Shown here: in pieces, positions 1 through 5,735 of the stretch
How positions within the stretch are numbered: the stretch's first letter is position 1
Layout: each line of letters begins with the position of its first letter
NCBI GenBank assembly: GCA_005877705.1
Contig: VBNY01000213.1
Coordinates: forward strand, 1-6,239
DNA length: 6,239 nt
Reading direction: 5' to 3'
Origin: Gammaproteobacteria bacterium
Lineage (GTDB): Bacteria > Pseudomonadota > Gammaproteobacteria > Steroidobacterales > Steroidobacteraceae
The notes under the pieces: model-generated
What the model was told of the DNA's origin: nothing
Databases searched by the model: none
The model's input: the letters and a program-made list of their open reading frames with translations, nothing else
Translations under genes and position numbers: made by a program

Positions 1-1
1 C

Positions 2-436
2 CTGTTCAAATGGGTCGGCTTCAAGGTAATGCTGGTGTCCGTGCCCGCGCTCATGACCGCGGGCTACGCGTTGTTTGCGCTGGTACCGAGTTTCCCCGTG
101 CTGGTCGGAGTGCTCGCGGTGCGCCGGATCGGCGAGTACGCGATTACGCGGCCGTGCCGCGATTCGCTCTTCACAGTCGTGACCCGAGAGGAGAAATACA
201 AGGCGAAGAGTCTGATCGACACCTTCGTCTATCGCGGCGGTGACGCTCTCAGCGCCTCGGTGTACAAGGCGTTGACCGGAGGCTTGGGGGCGAGCGCCTC
301 CGGCGTCGGCTGGTTCGGCGCGTTCATCTCGGTGCTGTGGATGTTGCTGGCGTTCGCGCTCGGCAAGGCCCAGGAGCGCGGCCGCGCGGCCCGGGTGCCG
401 GAGGGAGCGCCGGCGGCGGACTCAGGCCGCGGTTGA
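2..436 (+). CDS. MFS / ATP:ADP antiporter-like transporter, C-terminal part (5' end outside window)
   Basis: The reading frame is open from base 2, so the gene starts upstream of the window. The visible 144 residues are the C-terminus of a polytopic inner-membrane protein. Hydrophobic stretches lie at about residues 8-28, 30-42 and 102-120, and the protein ends in a hydrophilic, Ala/Arg/Gly-rich cytoplasmic tail. The loop near residues 62-81, with REEKYKAKSLIDT followed by FVYRGGD, resembles the conserved segment of bacterial MFS proteins related to the Npt1/Npt2 nucleotide (ATP/ADP) transporter family. This is from memory of the family, and the substrate cannot be read from this fragment. 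The frame ends in TGA at 434-436 and overlaps the 3' end of the convergent kinase gene by 15 bases. No terminator is visible. A generic MFS transporter is the alternative. Coding is near certain, family assignment moderate. Confidence 0.75.
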   Translation: MFKWVGFKVMLVSVPALMTAGYALFALVPSFPVLVGVLAVRRIGEYAITRPCRDSLFTVVTREEKYKAKSLIDTFVYRGGDALSASVYKALTGGLGASASGVGWFGAFISVLWMLLAFALGKAQERGRAARVPEGAPAADSGRG

Positions 437-1792
437 CTGGCTCTTGGGGACCAGCGCGCTGCGCAGACCCGCAACCGCCTCGATGATGTCCTCGGCCTTG
501 GCGAAGCGCTCCTCGCGGGATTTCGCAATCAGCCGTATGAGCAGCGGCTCGTAGCGCACGAGTGGCTGGGGCAGCTCCGGCAGCGGCGCGTTCACGTGCT
601 GCTGCAGAGCGTCCATGGCCGTGCCGCCGGTGTAAGGCTTCCGCCCCCGCAGCATCTCGTAGAACATGAGGCCGAGGCTGTAGAAATCCGAGCGCGCATC
701 GAGCTGCTCGCCGAGCGCCTGCTCCGGGCTCATGTAATACGGCGAGCCGCGCAATACGCCGGTGCGGGTGCTGGGCGTGCTGCCGTCGAGCGCCCGAGCG
801 AGTCCGAAGTCGATGAGCGCGACGTCATCATTTTCGCGCAGCATCACGTTCGGCGGCTTCAGGTCGCGGTGGACGAGTCCCGCGTGGTGCACTACGCGCA
901 GGGCCATCGCGATCTGTTCCACGTAGCGCAGGGCGTCGTGCTCGGAGACCCCCTGTTGCATGCGCGTCTTCAGGTCGCCCCGCGGCAGATACTCCATCGC
1001 AAGGTATTCAAATCCGGCGTGCACGCCGTAGTCATAGATCTGCACCACCGACGGGTGACTGATCTCGATGATCGCGGTGTATTCGCGCTCGAGGAACTGG
1101 CGCCCGGCGACTTCATCGCGCAGTGTCTTGCTCACCTTGAGAGCCACGCTGTGGCCGAGAGCCGCGCTGGTGGCGAGGTACACCGCCGCCTTTTCCGACT
1201 CGCCGATCTTCATCTGAATCGTGTAGCCGGGAATGAACTCCGCCGCGGCGCTCTCGACGGCTTCGGTGACTTTCGCGTCTGCTCCCTGGGCGCCTGCCTT
1301 GGCGGGCCTCTCCCCGGCCTTGGCTACGCCGAGCTGCGCGAGGTTCGCCAGCTGGCGCGCGACGCGCTTCTCGATCCGTCGCATGGCGAGGTGCAGGGAC
1401 GTGCCCAGGCGCTCCGGCGTGAGCAGGCGCTTCGGCAGGTAATCCACCGCCCCGAGTTGCAGGGCGCGCACGGCCGTGAGCTCATTACCCTCTTCGGCCA
1501 ACGCGATCACAACAGGGGCGCGAGGCCGCGAGCGCAGGCGGCGCAGCATCCCGATCCCGTGTGCCTGCGGATCCTCGGGACTCGAGCCGAAGGCGGCAGC
1601 CAGGATCAGAATGTCGCAATCGCGGCCCGGCGGCACCTCGCACCAGCGCTCGAACTCGGTAAGGTCGAGCCCGCTCACGCTGGCGGCCGGGCACAGCACA
1701 TCGAGGTGGTGACGGAGCCACTCTCGATAGCGGGCGTCATCGTCGACGAGCAGCAGCCGCGTGGCTGGGTTGGTTGTCTGCCTGACCGTCAT
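422..1792 (-). CDS. Receiver-like domain fused to Ser/Thr protein kinase
   Basis: A 456-residue soluble protein predicted to phosphorylate Ser/Thr residues in the cytoplasm. Residues 11-143 form a CheY-like receiver fold: LLLVDDD at 13-19, and the YLPK lysine at K121. The phosphoacceptor position, after ILIL at 61-64, is Ala65, and the conserved Thr/Ser position is Leu98, so it looks like a pseudo-receiver. An Ala/Lys-rich linker (about 145-187) leads to a kinase domain (190-446). This has a degenerate glycine loop (IGESEKAAVY, 196-205), ATP-site lysine in VALK (K219), a likely alpha-C Glu237, catalytic HRDLKPPN (308-315), DFG (328-330), SPE (355-357) and DARSDFYSLG (365-374). All catalytic residues are present. 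There is no membrane helix and no extracellular sensor domain. The start at 1792 is chosen because its ATG overlaps the stop of the upstream TonB-like gene as ATGA and sits just before the domain; upstream in-frame codons lie inside that gene. Substrate unknown; the co-encoded membrane protein is an obvious candidate. Confidence 0.92.
   Translation of the reverse strand: MTVRQTTNPATRLLLVDDDARYREWLRHHLDVLCPAASVSGLDLTEFERWCEVPPGRDCDILILAAAFGSSPEDPQAHGIGMLRRLRSRPRAPVVIALAEEGNELTAVRALQLGAVDYLPKRLLTPERLGTSLHLAMRRIEKRVARQLANLAQLGVAKAGERPAKAGAQGADAKVTEAVESAAAEFIPGYTIQMKIGESEKAAVYLATSAALGHSVALKVSKTLRDEVAGRQFLEREYTAIIEISHPSVVQIYDYGVHAGFEYLAMEYLPRGDLKTRMQQGVSEHDALRYVEQIAMALRVVHHAGLVHRDLKPPNVMLRENDDVALIDFGLARALDGSTPSTRTGVLRGSPYYMSPEQALGEQLDARSDFYSLGLMFYEMLRGRKPYTGGTAMDALQQHVNAPLPELPQPLVRYEPLLIRLIAKSREERFAKAEDIIEAVAGLRSALVPKSQSTAA
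1789..1792 (-). promoter_or_regulatory. ATGA start/stop overlap, likely translational coupling
   Basis: On the minus strand the ATG of the kinase gene (1792-1790) overlaps the TGA of the TonB-like gene (1791-1789). The bases just before the ATG (GCGTTTCGCATTCCAGCC) contain no purine-rich Shine-Dalgarno sequence. Kinase translation therefore probably depends on ribosomes that finish the upstream gene and re-initiate. This is seen directly in the sequence; coupling itself is inferred. Confidence 0.8.
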
Positions 1793-3813
1793 GGCTGGAA
1801 TGCGAAACGCAGGCGCACGCGGGCACGCTGGCTGACCGGCTGGCCGTCGCGCATGACCGGCTTGTAGCGCCACTTACGCACTGCATCCACCGCGGCCTGC
1901 TCGAATACGCCGACGGGTTCGGCGCTCACGATGGTGACCTCGCCCACGGAGCCGTCGGTCTTGACCAGGTACTGCACATCGACCCAGCCGCTCAGCGCGT
2001 TCTTGCGGGCGGCCATGGGAAATTCGGGCGCCGCGTAATGCGTCAGCGCGAGTGAGCTCGCGGGCACGAATTCGCTCGCACGCCTGGCGGCGTCCTGCGC
2101 CGAATCGAGGCCGCTCTGCACAGCGCCCACGCTCGTCTGGTCGGCACCGGCATCATGTGCCTCGCTCAGCCAACGCCGCGCGGCCGCGTAGTCCTGTCGG
2201 TGCACGGCGCCCTTGGCTTCATCGAGGGTGCGCGCCGCAAATGCCTGATGAGCAGCCTGCGTGGCGGCGTTAGTTGGGTCCGTCTGCGCGAGCTGCGCCA
2301 GATAGAACTTCGCGCTGTCGGAGGCGGGCTCGACCACTCGACCCTGTCCGAGTCGTTGGTTGAACAACTGGGTGAGGTGGGCCAGCGTATCGGCGGCGGC
2401 AGTGGTCGCCGCGTGTTGAGTGTCACGTGTCAGCGCGGCAATATCATCGCGGCTTGCACCCGTGTCGGTGGCGGCCTTGATCCAGCGCTCCGCCTGCTCG
2501 GTGTTACCGGCGGTCAAGGATTTGCGCGCTTCCGCTACCAAGCGATCGGCCAGCTGGCGCTGGGCTTGGCGAACGTCAGGATCGCTCGGCGCGAGTGCTC
2601 GAGCCGACTCGATCAGGAAGCGCGCGTTATCCTCGGCAGGCTCGACCAGCATGCCCCGGCGCAGCCGCTCGTCAGCACGTCGCAGGTAGTCGCGTATCCG
2701 CTCGGCGAGTTGCTTTTGCTGTTCGAGCTCCTGGCGCGCCTCGGTCACGAGCGCGGAGGGGCGACCCTCGCGCGCGGCGCTGTCGAGCACCGACAGCGCC
2801 CGTTGGATGTTGCCGCTCGAGGCGGCCTGACGCGCTTGTGCCAGAACGGCGCGCTCGCGCTCCTTGCCGATCTGCGCCGTGAGAAACGCGACGCGCACAT
2901 GATCCGGCTTGATCGCACGCGCCTGTTCGGTGAGCTTCTGCGCCTCATCGAGATGCTGGGCTAGAAGCTGCTCCTCCGCCGTCGACAGGAGCTTGTCGAT
3001 CACTTTCTCCAGACCGTTGCCGGCGCGCGGGTCGTTGGCATTGCGCCGCAACGCCTGGGTGTAAAGGTCGGCAGCGCTCCCCCCGGGCGGAGCGATCAGG
3101 GCGCCGTCCTTCAGCGCCTGGTCCGCGCGGGCCAGCAGCCCATCCAGGACCGTATCGCGCGGGGCAGCGGCATATGGCGCTTCGGCGGCCCCGGGCGCCT
3201 GAACCTGCGCCGGGTGGACACCCGCGTGGCGCATCACAAACCATGCGCCGACCGCTAGCAGCGCGCCGAGGAGCACCGCGCCCCCGATGAGCAGCGGCGT
3301 TCGTTTGGAGCGCGGGCGCAGCATCGGCAGCTCCGCCGTGGTCGCCAGGTAGTCGACGCCGGAATGCTCGACGCCGTGGCGCCGCCAGGCCGCCTCGACG
3401 AACAGCCTCACGCGCTGCTCCGAGACAGGCTTGTGCAGGAACCGATAGACCGTGCCGCTGGTGATCTGCGTGGCGACCGCGCTCTGGTCCTCGGCGCCGC
3501 CTGCCACAATGAGAATCAGGTCGGGGAATTGGCCCTTGAGCCGTTCCGTGAGGCGCTCGATCGGGCTGGCGACCGCGGCGGCGTCGAGAATGGCCACCCC
3601 GGGGTGCTCGGCCATCAGGTGCGCCGCAAGGTCGGCCTCGGCGCCCACCGTGAACACGTCGTGCTCGGAGGCCATGGTCCGCAGGGTGTCGACCAACGTC
3701 TCGTCCTGAGTCAGGGCGACAAGGGATCCGCCGGGGCTCGCGGCCCCTGGGGGTGGTAAAGCGTTTGCCGCCGAAATTGCGTCCAAAGGGTGACCTGGGG
3801 AGTTGTTTGACAC
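1789..3813 (-). CDS. Receiver-like / single-TM / helical-repeat / TonB C-terminal protein
   Basis: A 674-residue predicted inner-membrane protein. Residues 30-145 are receiver-like: VALTQDE at 32-38, Asp77 at the phosphoacceptor position (AILD) and Lys128 in FLHKP, but the first acidic residue is Gln36 and the Thr/Ser position is Val103. A basic stretch (PRSKR, 167-171) precedes one membrane helix at about 173-194, so the receiver should be cytoplasmic and the rest periplasmic. Residues 226-580 are alpha-helical, TPR-like and internally repeated. Residues 588-674 match the TonB C-terminal domain (PF03544 type): PEFPMAARKN, a Gly-Trp/Val strand, KTDGSV, AAVDAVRKWRYKP. The usual Pro-rich TonB spacer is replaced by the repeats. 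The start is non-ATG: GTG at 3813 is preferred because GGATGG precedes it at good spacing; TTG at 3873 or a TTG near residue 10 are alternatives. No ATG occurs before the receiver. Coupled to the downstream kinase. It may carry a signal or force across the periplasm; its partner is unknown. Confidence 0.9.
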   Translation of the reverse strand: MSNNSPGHPLDAISAANALPPPGAASPGGSLVALTQDETLVDTLRTMASEHDVFTVGAEADLAAHLMAEHPGVAILDAAAVASPIERLTERLKGQFPDLILIVAGGAEDQSAVATQITSGTVYRFLHKPVSEQRVRLFVEAAWRRHGVEHSGVDYLATTAELPMLRPRSKRTPLLIGGAVLLGALLAVGAWFVMRHAGVHPAQVQAPGAAEAPYAAAPRDTVLDGLLARADQALKDGALIAPPGGSAADLYTQALRRNANDPRAGNGLEKVIDKLLSTAEEQLLAQHLDEAQKLTEQARAIKPDHVRVAFLTAQIGKERERAVLAQARQAASSGNIQRALSVLDSAAREGRPSALVTEARQELEQQKQLAERIRDYLRRADERLRRGMLVEPAEDNARFLIESARALAPSDPDVRQAQRQLADRLVAEARKSLTAGNTEQAERWIKAATDTGASRDDIAALTRDTQHAATTAAADTLAHLTQLFNQRLGQGRVVEPASDSAKFYLAQLAQTDPTNAATQAAHQAFAARTLDEAKGAVHRQDYAAARRWLSEAHDAGADQTSVGAVQSGLDSAQDAARRASEFVPASSLALTHYAAPEFPMAARKNALSGWVDVQYLVKTDGSVGEVTIVSAEPVGVFEQAAVDAVRKWRYKPVMRDGQPVSQRARVRLRFAFQP
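2074..3135 (-). repeat. Three diverged tandem modules in the periplasmic region of the TonB-like protein
   Basis: The protein encoded here (residues 227-580) repeats a motif three times: DGALIAPPGGSAADLYTQAL from residue 236, RGMLVEPAEDNARFLIESAR from 386, and QGRVVEPASDSAKFYLAQLA from 490. Each is followed by a hydrophilic helix with Asp-Pro or Asn-Asp-Pro, then an Ala/Leu-rich helix pair that often ends in a Thr/Asp/Ala-Gly-Ala turn (TGAS at 451, AGAD at 555). Spacing is about 150 and 104 residues; the first module carries roughly 46 extra residues that look like one more helical hairpin. The repeats are visible at the protein level only, as an old duplication would leave them. Confidence 0.7.
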
Positions 3814-3817
3814 GCTG

Positions 3818-3823
3818 CCATCC
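3818..3823 (-). promoter_or_regulatory. Shine-Dalgarno candidate for the TonB-like gene
   Basis: GGATGG on the minus strand. Its GGA core ends 7 bases before the GTG at 3813. It is the reason for preferring this non-ATG start to the TTG codons on either side. Confidence 0.5.
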
Positions 3824-3863
3824 GAGAGCCAAGTCCGGCGAGCCCATGGGGTCGCCGGCACGA

Positions 3864-3872
3864 ATCCTAACA
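3864..3872 (-). promoter_or_regulatory. Possible extended -10 promoter for the TonB-like/kinase unit
   Basis: TGTTAGGAT on the minus strand reads as TGn followed by a -10-like hexamer (TAGGAT, 4 of 6 to TATAAT). Transcription would begin near 3857 and give a leader of about 45 bases before the GTG at 3813. No convincing -35 sits 16-18 bases upstream. Its position in the only divergent gap of the window supports it; the match itself is weak. Confidence 0.25.
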
Positions 3873-4020
3873 ATGACGCAGGCGGGATACATTTGTCCTC
3901 TCCGGCAGCCAGATTCTGTGAAACTCGTCATCCTGCCGGGCCGCCGGCGGTGCCGCGGGGCGCCGCGCCGTACCGCCCCAGAGGCCCCCGGGAGGCCTCG
4001 TTCCGGCGCCGCCGGGACGC

Positions 4021-4026
4021 TATCCT
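4021..4026 (+). promoter_or_regulatory. Possible -10 element for the secreted-protein gene
   Basis: TATCCT matches TATAAT at 4 of 6 positions and is the least GC-rich hexamer close upstream of the gene at 4064. Transcription would start near 4033. No good -35 is visible at standard spacing. The surrounding 3940-4020 is extremely GC-rich and includes a 10-base palindrome (CCGCCGGCGG, 3941-3950) of unknown meaning. Confidence 0.25.
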
Positions 4027-4063
4027 GCGGAACCGGTCCGCTTAGAGGCAGGTCTGACGCCGC

Positions 4064-4999
4064 ATGTCCCGCGCCCTGCTCCTTGCCACCCTCTGGCTCC
4101 TCGTTGTGGCCGCTCAGGCGGCCACCGCCGAGCGGGTCTCGAGCAGTCAGAAGACCGCCGCCCTGGAGTTCCTCGCCGCCGTGGCCGGCGGCGATGGGCA
4201 GGCGGTGGCCTTCACCATCCACCCGGACGATCTGCAGGCGCTGCGGCTGCGGATCCTCAACCTGCTGCGGGAGGAGGCCAAACGTGGCGACAGCAGCACC
4301 CGGGGCCGGCTTTTCGGGCAGGCCAAGCGGCTCGAGGACATCGAGCGGCTCACGAACACCGGCCTCTACGCCGCGCTGGCCGAGAGACTGTATCTGGTGA
4401 GCCGCGAGTACTCGGACGCCGACGGCATTGCCGCCATCCCCGACAAGGACGGCAAGGTGCTGGTGATCGTGCGCGGCCGGCAGCCGCGCGAGCGCGGCAA
4501 GGTACAGGTCGTCAACCTGGTAACCCTCAAGCCCTATGGCAAGGACTGGAAGGCCGCCCTGCCCAGCGAGATAGAGGCACAGATCGACGACCTCATCGAA
4601 GGGCGCCACGGCGTGACCGTGCCCACGAAGGGGCTGGCGGCCGTGCGCGCCGGCCGGGCCGGTGGAACGGCCGCTCCACAGCCGGGCATCGTCGAATTGC
4701 TGACGAGCTCCGAGAAGCTCCTGTCAGAGGCCAAGTGCGACGAGTATTACGGCAAGCAGATGAGCCCGAATTTCCGCCGCGTGACCGGCAAGAAGGCGTT
4801 GGAAGCGCTCATCGCCGCCTGCCAGAACAGCCTCGGCACGCGCGAGGTGCTGCTCTCCGCCCTGCACATCGTGCGCGGCCTCGAGCCGCGCTACGAATAC
4901 GAAGGGCAGCGCGCCGTGTACGACCTGGCTGGCCAGGGCCTGCCGTTCGATCGCTTCGTGCTGGAGCAGATCGACAAACGCTGGTACGTCGCCGAGTAA
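4064..4999 (+). CDS. Secreted protein of unknown function, possibly two NTF2-like halves
   Basis: A 311-residue protein I do not recognise. Residues 1-19 or 1-22 look like a Sec signal peptide: a short basic start, a Leu/Val/Ala core and a likely cleavage after AQA or ATA, so the mature protein should be periplasmic or exported. No lipobox cysteine is present. The first half (about 30-175) begins with a helix and an LEFLAAVAGGDG turn, then strands with RVxVV-type pattern (VQVVNLVTLKPYG) and a WKAALP end. The second half (about 208-311) has a similar order: helices, then RYEYEGQRAVYDLAG, and ends RWYVAE. Helices followed by curved strands ending in a Trp suggest NTF2-like folds, but this is a reading by eye. 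The only two cysteines (C225, C253) fall in the second half and could form a disulfide. Start: ATG at 4064, with AGAGG/CAGG 11-15 bases upstream. It is divergent from the TonB-like gene and converges on gspB with a 16-base gap. Confidence 0.85.
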   Translation: MSRALLLATLWLLVVAAQAATAERVSSSQKTAALEFLAAVAGGDGQAVAFTIHPDDLQALRLRILNLLREEAKRGDSSTRGRLFGQAKRLEDIERLTNTGLYAALAERLYLVSREYSDADGIAAIPDKDGKVLVIVRGRQPRERGKVQVVNLVTLKPYGKDWKAALPSEIEAQIDDLIEGRHGVTVPTKGLAAVRAGRAGGTAAPQPGIVELLTSSEKLLSEAKCDEYYGKQMSPNFRRVTGKKALEALIAACQNSLGTREVLLSALHIVRGLEPRYEYEGQRAVYDLAGQGLPFDRFVLEQIDKRWYVAE

Positions 5000-5015
5000 C
5001 GGCTACAGGCCCAAC

Positions 5016-5732
5016 TCAGTCCCCCCTCGTCAACAGGAACTGCGAGCCGTTGCGGGACAACACCGCCCCGTCGGGCGTGATGCTCTCGACGCGCACGCCC
5101 TCGGGCAGCGAGTCCCCTTCGCGGAGCTTGTGCATGTTGATCATGACGAAGCGCTCGCCCGGACTCGCGGCAAACACGTGCAGATCGAGGCGCAGCCGTG
5201 GCAAGCCGGCGCCGGGCGCGGCGGCGGCGTCCTGATACAAGGGCAGCCCCCCGCTGTCGGTGCCCCGCTTGAGGCGGGCGTTCAAAGCGGGCGCTGCTGC
5301 AGGCTCGGTCGCCGGCTCGTAGTCATCGGGGTTCAGGACGGGCCCGGGTGTTGGCGAGGCCGGCGGCGCCGTGTCGGGTTGCAACACGCCCGTGGTCTGT
5401 GAGGCAGCCACCGGCAGCACCGGGCCGGCAGCTTCAACGGCGAGCCGTGCCGGCACCGGACTCAACACAGGTGCAGCAGGCCCTGGGCTTGCCAACGGCG
5501 CAGCTGCGGAAGGGGCCGCCATTGCCCCGGGCGCCGCGGGCGGTTGGGCCGGATGCCGCAACAGCATCCACACTGCGATCACCAGGTTCACGCCGAGCAG
5601 AACGGCGATGGCCGCCGCCCACAGCGGCAGCCCCGTGCGCGGCGGCGCGACCTTCACTTCGAACAGCGCCGGCCCGCTCTGCCGTTGGCGATCGGCCTCC
5701 GACTTCTTCAGCGCCTCGAGAATGAATGACAT
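5016..5732 (-). CDS. gspB: Type II secretion system accessory protein GspB
   Basis: A 238-residue inner-membrane protein of the GspA/GspB (ExeA/ExeB) accessory complex, which helps the secretin assemble in the outer membrane through contact with peptidoglycan. The N-terminus MSFILEALKKSEADRQR is the highly conserved GspB cytoplasmic signature. A membrane helix follows at about residues 35-58, then a long Pro/Ala-rich periplasmic linker (60-150). The C-terminal GspB domain (about 175-238) contains LDLHVFAASPGERFVMINM, the HKLREGDSLPEGVRVESI stretch and a final strand SQFLLTRGD. The length is ordinary for the family. The ATG is at 5732, 3 bases beyond the gspA stop, so the two genes form one operon. 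The gene ends 16 bases from the convergent secreted-protein gene with no hairpin terminator visible. Confidence 0.95.
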   Translation of the reverse strand: MSFILEALKKSEADRQRQSGPALFEVKVAPPRTGLPLWAAAIAVLLGVNLVIAVWMLLRHPAQPPAAPGAMAAPSAAAPLASPGPAAPVLSPVPARLAVEAAGPVLPVAASQTTGVLQPDTAPPASPTPGPVLNPDDYEPATEPAAAPALNARLKRGTDSGGLPLYQDAAAAPGAGLPRLRLDLHVFAASPGERFVMINMHKLREGDSLPEGVRVESITPDGAVLSRNGSQFLLTRGD

Positions 5733-5735
5733 CGA

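Noticed and set aside
376..387. 12-base perfect palindrome GCGCGGCCGCGC
   Set aside because: Located in Arg/Ala codons of the transporter tail; GC-rich coding sequence readily produces such palindromes and no partner copy was found.
397..414. GCCGG/CCGGC hairpin near the transporter 3' end
   Set aside because: The stem is only 5 base pairs, it lies within coding sequence and no T-run follows, so it is not a credible terminator.
596..1867. Long plus-strand open frame of 423 codons opposite the kinase gene
   Set aside because: Its translation is Arg/His/Ala-rich with no recognisable domain, and it lies fully antisense to a gene with intact kinase motifs. High GC content keeps such shadow frames open.
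2155..2964. Plus-strand open frame of 269 codons opposite the repeat region
   Set aside because: Antisense shadow of the TonB-like gene's repeat region; no domain, signal peptide or convincing ribosome binding site seen.
3814..3832. Sigma-54-like GG-N10-GC pattern (TTGGC...TGGCA) on the minus strand
   Set aside because: It sits directly before the preferred GTG start, so transcription would begin inside the coding region. A match this short is expected by chance in GC-rich DNA.
2945..4609. Minus-strand open frame of 554 codons spanning the intergenic region
   Set aside because: It overlaps the TonB-like gene in another frame and runs antisense to the secreted-protein gene. The translation turns into low-complexity Arg/Gly/Pro sequence.
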